19,112 nucleotides of DNA, from contig CAIXHI010000399.1 of NCBI GenBank assembly GCA_903919215.1, forward strand, positions 1-19,112. Direction: 5' to 3'. Position numbers and translations under genes: made by a program. The notes beneath the pieces are model-generated. The model was not told where the DNA came from, did no database searches, and saw only the letters and a list, made by a program, of their open reading frames with translations. Origin of the DNA: an uncultured Acidimicrobiaceae bacterium (GTDB taxonomy: Bacteria > Actinomycetota > Acidimicrobiia > Acidimicrobiales > Ilumatobacteraceae). Positions 1 through 6,405 of the stretch are shown in pieces (position 1 is the first letter of the stretch; the number at the start of each line of letters is the position of its first letter).

Positions 1-2
1 AA

Positions 3-638
3 GAACTCCATCGCGCAAGCCCACATGTGTTCGCCCTGTTGGGCATGCGCAATCTGAGCGCTTTCGTCGGCGCCGTATTCGCGACCGAGTTGGCGGAAGT
101 CTCTGACGGATTGCTGCTTCTCAATCCCCACCAGGACGGCTACCCAGATCTGCTCCTCATGGATGAGCGTGGAAGGCGAGCACTCGCTGCGGCCGCGCCC
201 CGGTCAAAGGAGCCGTTCAGCCCATTCGCCACGGGCGGGATCGAGATCAAGGCCACCTGCGGGGACGTCCCGACTGAGGCGGTCTTAGCCCGCCGGGGAC
301 GAAGGAAGCCGGCCATCGGCGAAGCGCGAGTCGAGCTGATCACCTCCTTCAACTGGAAGGCGCACCATCGAGAGACCAATCACCTTGTCGGTCTCCTCTG
401 GGACTTCGTGGAGGGTCTCCCAGCCATCACTGCCATCACATACAGCGACGCGCTTACCGAATCCGACTGGGGGGCCATCGTGACGCCCAGAGAGGGCGGA
501 GGGCGAACTACGAGCGTCTCGATCATGTCTCGCGGCGGCGTCGAGAAGATGTGCTCGAACACCGTCCGCGTCGCGCAAGGCCCGTTTGTCGGCCTATTGT
601 CCCGGTACGGACTACGCCGCCCCCCGACGCTCCTCTAG
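3..638 (+). CDS. PD-(D/E)XK endonuclease-like protein, probable type II restriction enzyme (5' end missing)
   Basis: The reading frame is open to the left edge of the window, so the N-terminus is outside; a GTG at 27 is the first possible start codon but is unlikely to be the real one. The sequence contains a PD-(D/E)XK nuclease signature: PD at codons 144-149 (DGYPDLLL) and, about 30 residues later, GGIEIKAT with Glu at 243 and Lys at 249. This fold cuts DNA using divalent metal bound by the Asp and Glu. The gene converges on an m5C DNA methyltransferase and overlaps its 3' end by 27 bp, the usual neighbourhood of a type II restriction enzyme. I do not recognise the exact family and cannot name a recognition site. 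The alternative is another nuclease-like protein of a defence locus. The nuclease assignment rests on a short motif plus context. Confidence 0.6.
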   Translation, partial: ELHRASPHVFALLGMRNLSAFVGAVFATELAEVSDGLLLLNPHQDGYPDLLLMDERGRRALAAAAPRSKEPFSPFATGGIEIKATCGDVPTEAVLARRGRRKPAIGEARVELITSFNWKAHHRETNHLVGLLWDFVEGLPAITAITYSDALTESDWGAIVTPREGGGRTTSVSIMSRGGVEKMCSNTVRVAQGPFVGLLSRYGLRRPPTLL

Positions 639-1958
639 TCTCCCATCGAGCACTCTCGCAAACAGGTGCTCAAAGAGCATCTGCAGGCCGCGGGGCGGAA
701 CGCTCTCGCCAATGCTGTCACGAATTAGCTTGTCCGACGCCCGCTTACCGTTGGGGAGAATCCACTTGTACTCGTAGTCAGCGATTGTCTGGAGCATCAT
801 CGCTTCGAGCAGGGAAAGCACTCGGTTCTGAGTTGGGTGAAGCTTCTGGTCGCTGCATGCGTACGACAGGTTGCGTGTCATCGCCGACGCAGGTAGGGAC
901 CCGCTCATCCGCTTGTAGGCACTTGTGAAGCCCTTCATCAACCTCGGACCATCCTCGTCATGCACAATGGGCCGCGGCAGAAGGGATCCGCAGGCGACGC
1001 AGAAGATGGGCGTGTCGACCCGCGCCCGGTTGATGCCGCCCTCTCGGGACGTACCGTGGGTTGGGTTGCTCTTGAAGCCGCATTCAGGGTTCGCGCACTG
1101 ATTATCAAAGGCGGAGAACCCTGGAGGCGTGTTGGCAACCCACCAGTACTTCTGCTCGTCGAGCAGCGGCACATAGTGGAAATCAAGTTCCGGGTGCCGC
1201 GCCTCGGCGGCCGATTTCGCGTCCAGTGGTGGAAGATGCCCGATGACCTCGCTCACAGTGATCCAAGGAGTCTCCAGCAACGTTGGAGCCTGGCTGTGCG
1301 TCGGAGGGGGAAACACGCGACTTGTGAGATCTCGCCGACTCAGACGCGAGAGGTCTCCGGCAACATCCCGCCTGATGAATACGGTGATCAGGCGCTGGCG
1401 ACGCTGCGGCACGCCGTAGTCCGCGAACTCGACGACCTTCCAGCAGCCCACATAGTCCGGCATTGCACCCGCTACTGCGTCCAGTAGCTCCACCAGCCCA
1501 CCATGTTCATCGAGAATCAGAGTGCCGTCCATTTCGGGAACGTTCTCGAACACGACGAGTCGAGGCTTCAGTGCGCTCACGATCGGGGGTACAAACGTGG
1601 CCAGTTGGTTGCGAGGGTCCAGTGCGTCTCGCAGCCCGTCACGAACACCACGAAGAAGCTTGCCGCGCCCATTCTTCGACATCCCTTGACACGGCGGAGT
1701 GGCGAAGAGGACATCCAGTTCGGCCTCGCCCAATCGCTCGCGCGTGAGATCGACGATGGCAGGCCACAGTTCGCGGATGTCACCTGCGATTACCTCCGCC
1801 TCGGGGAAGTTCACTCGCAGTAGACCCGCTCGATCGGGCATGAACTCGTTCGCCACCAACAACCGGCCCCCCGCTGAACGAAGGGCCAGGTCACCGATGC
1901 CAGACGAGGCAAACAGCGAGATGGCGGTAAGGGCACGGGACGAGGATGCATTCGACAT
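612..1958 (-). CDS. DNA (cytosine-5-)-methyltransferase with zinc-ribbon-like insert
   Basis: This 448-residue enzyme transfers a methyl group from SAM to C5 of cytosine in a specific DNA site, protecting it from the partner nuclease. The conserved blocks appear in order: motif I SLFASSGIGD (14-23), motif IV PPCQ with nucleophile Cys90, motif VI ENV (138-140), motif VIII QRRQR (185-189), motif IX EAMMLQT, and motif X in the form IGESVPPRG near the C-terminus. The target-recognition region (about 205-340) holds four cysteines, Cys288/Cys293 and Cys320/Cys323, which look like a zinc ribbon. An ATG at 1958 is chosen over one 15 codons upstream because GGGAG lies 8-9 bases before it and the protein then begins close to motif I. 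A TTGACG hexamer on the minus strand at 2035-2040 is a possible -35. Its tail overlaps the convergent nuclease gene. Specificity cannot be read from the sequence. Confidence 0.93.
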   Translation of the reverse strand: MSNASSSRALTAISLFASSGIGDLALRSAGGRLLVANEFMPDRAGLLRVNFPEAEVIAGDIRELWPAIVDLTRERLGEAELDVLFATPPCQGMSKNGRGKLLRGVRDGLRDALDPRNQLATFVPPIVSALKPRLVVFENVPEMDGTLILDEHGGLVELLDAVAGAMPDYVGCWKVVEFADYGVPQRRQRLITVFIRRDVAGDLSRLSRRDLTSRVFPPPTHSQAPTLLETPWITVSEVIGHLPPLDAKSAAEARHPELDFHYVPLLDEQKYWWVANTPPGFSAFDNQCANPECGFKSNPTHGTSREGGINRARVDTPIFCVACGSLLPRPIVHDEDGPRLMKGFTSAYKRMSGSLPASAMTRNLSYACSDQKLHPTQNRVLSLLEAMMLQTIADYEYKWILPNGKRASDKLIRDSIGESVPPRGLQMLFEHLFARVLDGRLEERRGAA

Positions 1959-2064
1959 GGGGCGCTCCCAGCGGTTACAGATTCGGTGAGGCCCAGTGGG
2001 CAATAGGCAGAGTCGATGACAGGTGATCAGCCGACGTCAATTGTTTCGCTAGCATACGTGGTCG

Positions 2065-2295
2065 ATGGCATGGGAACACGGAACCACCAACGGGTCCGGA
2101 AATCACGATTGCCGGTGCACCGAATGTCGGGCAGCGAACGCTGCGGCGCAGCGGCGACGGCGGCAGATCTGGGCTGAGAATGGCTTCGCTGGCCGCACAC
2201 ACGGCACCCACTCGTTGTACTCAATGGGCTGCCGGTGTGAGCAGTGCGCCATCGCGTCCCGGCTTTGGGCCTCAAGGCGACAAGCTGCCAAATAG
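2065..2295 (+). CDS. Small protein with two HGT...CxCxxC units
   Basis: This is a 76-residue basic protein made of two related halves. Each half has an HGT tripeptide followed about ten residues later by a CxCxxC cluster: HGTTNGSGNHDCRCTEC in the first and HGTHSLYSMGCRCEQC in the second, each followed by an Ala/Arg-rich helix-like stretch (RAANAAAQRRRR and AIASRLWASRR). The His plus three Cys in each unit suggest metal binding, probably zinc. Short proteins with this unit are, to my knowledge, common in actinobacteria and their phages and have no established function. The ATG at 2065 is the first start after an in-frame stop at 2050. No clear ribosome-binding site is visible. It is divergent from the methyltransferase, 106 bp away. 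A DNA-binding or regulatory role is possible but not shown. Confidence 0.7.
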   Translation: MAWEHGTTNGSGNHDCRCTECRAANAAAQRRRRQIWAENGFAGRTHGTHSLYSMGCRCEQCAIASRLWASRRQAAK

Positions 2296-2534
2296 GCCAG
2301 CGTCACGATCACAGCCCGTTGCGCGCAAGTAACTGGACCGCGTTCCAACTTTCACCGAATCGCGTTCCAAAGCCCTCTCGGGTCGAAGCTGTGACCTGGT
2401 AGGACAGGATTTCGCGCTGTCCCCACGGAGGCGGGACGCCCGAAAGGCTACCGAGTGCGGTTCCTGGGAACCGCCCCCGTCCATCCACGTGATGCCCAAT
2501 TCCACCTCTTTCAGACTCGGGGCTCAGGTCGGGT
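2296..2534. other. Gap with hairpins and a short direct repeat
   Basis: No convincing gene is seen here. The stretch holds a direct repeat CGCGTTCCAA at 2339-2348 and 2361-2370 (22 bases apart), a 6-bp stem GGACAG/CTGTCC at 2402-2407 and 2417-2422, and a near-continuous palindrome GCGGTTCC-TG-GGAACCGC at 2457-2474. It separates the restriction-modification region from the broken Dabb gene and could hold transcription terminators for the flanking convergent genes. None of the hairpins has a T tract. Confidence 0.5.
2457..2474. terminator. Perfect 8-bp inverted repeat, possible terminator hairpin
   Basis: GCGGTTCC and GGAACCGC flank two bases, which would fold as a 7-bp stem with a 4-base loop. 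It sits between two convergent transcription units, as expected of a bidirectional terminator, but there is no T tract. A protein-binding palindrome is equally possible. Confidence 0.35.
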
Positions 2535-2791
2535 TCAACTCGATGGCGGCGTCCAGTCGTGCTGGACGACCACTCGCTCACCGATGACCTTGGACGCGTG
2601 GTCACGGACGTAGGCCTGGTGCAGCGGATGCTGCACATACGTGCGCGCCGAGTCGAAGTCGGCGAAGTCCATGACCGCGACGAAATCGAAGTTGCCCTCG
2701 AAGTGGCGGGCGTCGTCGCCCCACGTCATCGAGAGCAGCTCCGGGATCGGCCGCAACCCGTCCAGCGGATGGCGATGACTTGTCGGAACAC
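2535..2791 (-). pseudogene. Dabb-family (stress-responsive A/B barrel) gene broken by a deletion and frameshift
   Basis: The body of the gene (2756 down to 2535) encodes a good Dabb-type ferredoxin-like barrel: EGNFDFVAVMDFADFD, then QHPLHQAYV, then VVVQHDW. The family's first strand is found just upstream in a different frame. A GTG at 2791, with GGAGG exactly 7 bases before it (2799-2803), starts MFRQVIAIRWT, which is a typical Dabb N-terminus. That frame then hits a stop at 2726. The two parts join at about 2757-2763 with the wrong phase, and about 20 residues usual between RWT and the PIPEL segment are absent. This points to an internal deletion whose length is not a multiple of three. 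Alternatives are a sequencing or assembly error, or a short protein started from TTG at 2756. Dabb proteins are small dimeric barrels, some of them enzymes. Confidence 0.75.
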
Positions 2792-2798
2792 GGCGTTA

Positions 2799-2803
2799 CC
2801 TCC
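2799..2803 (-). promoter_or_regulatory. Ribosome-binding site of the broken Dabb gene
   Basis: GGAGG on the minus strand lies 7 bases before the GTG at 2791. This strong site supports that GTG as the original start and shows that the downstream frame was once translated from here. Confidence 0.7.
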
Positions 2804-2891
2804 ACAGCCGGCGCGCTCGTGAGGCGCGAACGAAGGATTCTGCCCAGTGTTCCACGATTAGGCGCTCACGGGCAGCCGTAGCCTGGCTGGG

Positions 2892-3911
2892 ATGAGCACT
2901 CGTGCGGGCCAGGCCGCGAACAAGGCGCTTCGATCGGCGCTGGGCTTCGCTGCGGCCCGAGTCGCATCCAGCGATCGGCTGATGAGCGTCATCTACGACC
3001 TGATGAACGAGACCAACTTCGCCGGTCTGGCGGAGCACGAGGAGATGCTCAGCGACTCCGTCCGCGTGCAGGCGTACCACCGTGGCATCCAGCGCAACGT
3101 GCGGCCGGGCGACGTCGTGGTCGACCTCGGTACCGGCACGGGCCTGCTCGCTTTCATGGCCAGCCGCGCCGGCGCGAAGAAGGTGTACGCAGTCGAGCAC
3201 TCCGACGTCATCGACATCGCCCGCGAGATCGGCCGTCACAACGGCTTCACCAACATCGAGTTCGTGCAGGCGAACAGCCGCGAGTTCACCCCGCCGGAAC
3301 CGGTCGACGTGGTCCTCCACGAGCAGATGGGCGACGAGCTGTTCAACGAGAACATGGTCCAGAACTTGCTCGATGTGCGCGACCGATTCCTGCGGCCGCA
3401 CGGTCGCATCCTGCCAGCGAAGTTCCGCCTCTTCGTCGAGCCGGTCACCCTGCACGAATCGATGCGCGTTCGCCGCTTCTGGAACATCGAGCTCCCCGAC
3501 GGCATCGATCTCGGCCCGATGCGCGAGTCACCATTCGCGGGTCGCAACGACACCGGTCGCAACGAGCAGACCTGGCTGCGGCACGGATCGGTGGCGGCCA
3601 GCTTCGGGACGCCGACCCCGATCCTCGAGTTCGACCTCGACACGCTCGCAGGTGCCGATGCACTGCCGACCGACTTCGTCGTCGAGCGCACGGCGTCGGC
3701 GGACATGATTGTCGACGGCACGTGCATTTGGTTCGAGGCACTGTTCGACGACGACACCGTGCTGTCCACGTCGCCGCTCGGCCCCATCACCAGCTGGGGC
3801 AACCGCCTGTACCGCCTCGATCGGGAGTTCGCCAAGGGCGAGCAGCTCCGCATCGACGTGCACATGGATCGCCTGGTCGACCCCGACACCTGGCTGATCC
3901 TGACCAACTGA
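2892..3911 (+). CDS. Protein arginine methyltransferase (PRMT)-like SAM-dependent methyltransferase
   Basis: This 339-residue protein aligns along its length with the PRMT fold. Residues 51-65 (EMLSDSVRVQAYHRG) match the PRMT helix before the SAM site. Motif I is VVDLGTGTGLLAF (76-88), with the acidic ribose-binding Glu102. The double-E loop HEQMGDELFNENM carries both glutamates, Glu144 and Glu153, which in PRMTs hold the arginine guanidinium. The C-terminal beta barrel contains LSTSPLGPITSW, so the THW loop of PRMTs reads TSW here (300-302). PRMTs methylate arginine side chains of proteins and are mainly eukaryotic; bacterial members are less studied and their substrates unknown. The ATG at 2892 has only a weak GCTGGG before it. 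The gene is divergent from the broken Dabb gene and converges on the Fic gene. A small-molecule guanidino substrate is possible. Confidence 0.8.
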   Translation: MSTRAGQAANKALRSALGFAAARVASSDRLMSVIYDLMNETNFAGLAEHEEMLSDSVRVQAYHRGIQRNVRPGDVVVDLGTGTGLLAFMASRAGAKKVYAVEHSDVIDIAREIGRHNGFTNIEFVQANSREFTPPEPVDVVLHEQMGDELFNENMVQNLLDVRDRFLRPHGRILPAKFRLFVEPVTLHESMRVRRFWNIELPDGIDLGPMRESPFAGRNDTGRNEQTWLRHGSVAASFGTPTPILEFDLDTLAGADALPTDFVVERTASADMIVDGTCIWFEALFDDDTVLSTSPLGPITSWGNRLYRLDREFAKGEQLRIDVHMDRLVDPDTWLILTN

Positions 3912-3944
3912 CCTCCGCGTACCTGATCGAGCGGTGTCCGTCAC

Positions 3945-5189
3945 CTATGACCGGGGGGACGTGCGGCGACCGGCGCGTTCGGCGAAGCGGTCGAGCGCGT
4001 CGGCCACATCGGTGGCGATCCACTTTCGAAAGCGCAGGCCTGCGTTTGCCTGGCGCAGGATTCCCATCTCGACGAGTTGGGCGATCGCGGTACGTGCTGC
4101 GACTGTGGAGATACCGAGGTGCTCCGCGATCGTGTTTGCATCGGTGACGGGTTGTTCGATCAGTGTGTCGACCAGTCTCCAGGCTGTGGCATCTCGCCGC
4201 ACTCCTTGTAAACGGGTGTCCCAGTCGGCGCGAGAGGCACGCATTTCCTGCGCGAGCTGGCGGCCGTTGGAGACTGCCCGCAGCGTCGCATAGGCACCGA
4301 GCTCGACGATCGGGCTCGGGTCGCCTTCCCGGTAGTCCGTGAGTGATCGGAAGTAGCGATCGGTCTCACTCAGCAGCCCCGCTGAGACGGGGACCGTGAC
4401 GGTGCGTGTCAGGTTGTCGTGGCGCAGCATGCTGTGGATCAGCGCGCGACCCGTGCGTCCGTTGCCATCGGGGAACGGGTGAATGGTTTCGAACTGCGCA
4501 TGCGCAAGCAGAGCCTTGACGAGCGGGTCGATGTCGGTGCGGCGAGCGAAGGTGGTGAGATCGTTGATGAGCGCAGGGATGCGCGAATGCTTCGGGGGTA
4601 CGAAACTCGCGCCATGGGGCGACGTTGCCCGCCCGCCGATCCACACCGGTTGGTCGCGCCAGCGACCCGCCCATTCGGGATGCTGTTGGTGAAGAAGCGC
4701 GTGGTGCATAGCGAGGATCGTGGCGTCAGTGATGTCGGTCGCCATTGACACCGCGGCCTTCATCGCGACGGTGTTCGAGGCGATCTCAGTGGCGTTGCTA
4801 CGGCTGACATCGCCGGCCTCGGCCATCAAGACGTTCTTTGCGGACGCGGTGAGGTGCTCGATCTGTGACGACGAAGCCGACTCGGAACGCAGCAGGATCG
4901 AGGCGAATGGCCCAATCTCGGCGCCGAGTTCGCTGTCGAACCGCGCGATCTCGAACGACGCTTCGCGGCTCAGTTCCACGATGTCGCTGCCGAGGCGCGG
5001 GGTCAGCGTGGCGATCATCGGCGGGACGGCTGCGGCGTACGAGCCAGCGACCAACTCAGCGAGTCGACCGGTGGTGAGCGACGCCCGCCATTCCAGCGTC
5101 TCATAGGCCACCCGGGGCCAACCGGGAACGGCAGGGAGTGACGCCATGGGCTGCTGATCGGGTGGCCCTTGGTCGCTGCTGCGGCTCAT
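3945..5189 (-). CDS. Fic family protein (probable AMP transferase) with C-terminal winged helix
   Basis: This 414-residue protein has a central Fic domain whose catalytic motif HPFPDGNGRTGR (237-248) is complete, with catalytic His237. Fic enzymes usually transfer AMP from ATP to a hydroxyl group of a target protein. Before the core, SSQIEH (107-112) fits the class II self-inhibition motif (S/T)xxxE(G/N), with inhibitory Glu111, but the last position is His112. The C-terminal 60 residues (AEHLGISTVAARTAIAQL and a following wing) form a winged helix-turn-helix, suggesting DNA binding and self-regulation. The start at 5189 is supported by AAAGGA about 7 bases upstream. A perfect inverted repeat covers the region just upstream of the start. 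No antitoxin-like partner is visible next to it, which fits a class II protein carrying its own inhibitor. Confidence 0.92.
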   Translation of the reverse strand: MSRSSDQGPPDQQPMASLPAVPGWPRVAYETLEWRASLTTGRLAELVAGSYAAAVPPMIATLTPRLGSDIVELSREASFEIARFDSELGAEIGPFASILLRSESASSSQIEHLTASAKNVLMAEAGDVSRSNATEIASNTVAMKAAVSMATDITDATILAMHHALLHQQHPEWAGRWRDQPVWIGGRATSPHGASFVPPKHSRIPALINDLTTFARRTDIDPLVKALLAHAQFETIHPFPDGNGRTGRALIHSMLRHDNLTRTVTVPVSAGLLSETDRYFRSLTDYREGDPSPIVELGAYATLRAVSNGRQLAQEMRASRADWDTRLQGVRRDATAWRLVDTLIEQPVTDANTIAEHLGISTVAARTAIAQLVEMGILRQANAGLRFRKWIATDVADALDRFAERAGRRTSPRS

Positions 5190-5196
5190 CGACGTT

Positions 5197-5224
5197 CCTT
5201 TCGTTGAGGCACCTTAACGAAAGG
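5197..5224. promoter_or_regulatory. Perfect 9-bp inverted repeat, candidate operator of the Fic gene
   Basis: CCTTTCGTT (5197-5205) and AACGAAAGG (5216-5224) are exact reverse complements separated by 10 bases. The repeat lies immediately upstream of the Fic start, overlapping its ribosome-binding site and a possible -10 (TAACCT on the minus strand, 5222-5227). A second overlapping palindrome, ACCTT-N5-AAGGT, spans 5211-5225, and a degenerate copy CTTTTGTT is at 5238-5245. The position fits repression, most simply by the Fic protein's own winged helix. Confidence 0.55.
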
Positions 5225-5385
5225 TTAGCAGATTAGTCTTTTGTTGTGTTCGGAGGACGACTGGCGCCGTCGGCACGCCCAGTGACGCTCGGAAACCTTG
5301 CGTTCACACTACTTCTGGCTGCTCACGAGGGCCGCTGGATATCGTGCCCGGCGCACGACCTAGGAAGCATGCAGGAGATTTCGTG

Positions 5386-6405
5386 ATGCCCGAGCCCAGC
5401 GATCTCGACTCTCTGCTCAACAGGATGCGATCCGCAACTGCGCCGATTCGTTCGGTGCTGGAAGCGCTCCACGAGCAGTTTCTCCCACTCCGAACCGGAA
5501 CGGTTGCTGACTACATTCCTGAGCTGGCCTTCGCCGAGCCCGACTGGTTCGGAATCGCCGTGGCCAGCGTCGATGGACAGGTTGTCGAGGTCGGCGACTC
5601 ACAACAACCGTTCAGCATGCAATCAGTCTCCAAACCCTTCGTCTACGGCCTCGCACTCGAGAACCACGGACGGGAGCATCTGCTCTCGAAGGTGAACGTC
5701 GAGCCGACAGGAGAAGCGTTCAACTCGATCGTGCTCGACGAGACGACGAACCGACCGTTCAACCCGCTCGTGAACTCAGGGGCGATCGCCACCACGGACC
5801 TCATCACCGGCACCGACTACGCAGAGCGGATCAAGAACCTGCTGGGAATGCTCGCCAACTACGCCGGCCACCCCGTCTTCGTCGACAACGCAACGTTCAT
5901 CTCGGAGCGCACCACCGGACACCGCAATCGAGCCATCGCCCACCTGATGCTGAACTTCGGGATGATCGAGGACCGAGTTGACGAGACCCTCGAGCTCTAC
6001 TTCCAGCAATGCTCGGTGCTCGTCAACTGCCACGACCTGGCCGTCATGGCGGCCACCCTCGCCAACGGTGGCGTGAACCCGATCACCGGAGTGCGGGCAC
6101 TCTCCACCGCACATGTCAAGGATGTGTTGAGCATCATGTACTCGTGCGGTATGTACGACTACTCCGGCGAGTGGGGCTACCTCGTCGGCCTGCCCGCAAA
6201 GAGTGGCGTGTGCGGCGCAATCCTCGCCGTGGTGCCCGGCAAGTTCGGGATCGCAGTGTTCTCCCCGCCGCTCGACGAGCGCGGCAACAGCGTGCGGGGT
6301 GTGGCCGTATGCCGCGAGCTGAGCCAGCGCTTCGGTCTGCACGCGTTCGAAGCGCACTTTGCCGGCACCACACTCACCGACGAGTTCAAACCAGCGCGGC
6401 GCTAG
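5386..6405 (+). CDS. glsA: Glutaminase A
   Basis: This 339-residue enzyme hydrolyses L-glutamine to L-glutamate and ammonia. It belongs to the serine-dependent beta-lactamase-fold glutaminases. The nucleophile motif SxxK is Ser80-Val-Ser-Lys83 within FSMQSVSKPF. The family block NPLVNSGAI lies at 126-134, and the late block reads KSGVCGAI where most members have KSGVGGGI. The catalytic domain spans nearly the whole protein; the STAS or cyclic-nucleotide domains fused in some actinobacterial homologues are absent. The start is set at ATG 5386 because AGGAGA lies 7 bases before it; GTG 5383 and GTG 5344 are also in frame. It is cytoplasmic, with no signal peptide. The 3' end overlaps the convergent hydrolase gene by 20 bp. 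A likely role is nitrogen supply or acid resistance, inferred from the family. Confidence 0.95.
   Translation: MPEPSDLDSLLNRMRSATAPIRSVLEALHEQFLPLRTGTVADYIPELAFAEPDWFGIAVASVDGQVVEVGDSQQPFSMQSVSKPFVYGLALENHGREHLLSKVNVEPTGEAFNSIVLDETTNRPFNPLVNSGAIATTDLITGTDYAERIKNLLGMLANYAGHPVFVDNATFISERTTGHRNRAIAHLMLNFGMIEDRVDETLELYFQQCSVLVNCHDLAVMAATLANGGVNPITGVRALSTAHVKDVLSIMYSCGMYDYSGEWGYLVGLPAKSGVCGAILAVVPGKFGIAVFSPPLDERGNSVRGVAVCRELSQRFGLHAFEAHFAGTTLTDEFKPARR

Noticed and set aside
960..1487. Open plus-strand frame opposite the methyltransferase
   Set aside because: It is antisense to clear methyltransferase motifs and its translation shows no domain.
2309..2534. Open minus-strand frame reading into the gap before the Dabb remnant
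   Set aside because: It overlaps the Dabb coding frame in a different phase and has no recognisable domain or ribosome-binding site. A degraded gene end cannot be excluded.
2500..2560. A GGTTCAA-type segment suggesting a tRNA T-arm and an integration site
   Set aside because: The flanking bases do not pair to form a T stem, and no acceptor or anticodon arm could be drawn.
2796..3455. Open minus-strand frame opposite the PRMT-like gene
   Set aside because: Its product is rich in Val/Asp/His with no motif, typical of the antisense frame of a high-GC gene; the plus strand carries all PRMT motifs.
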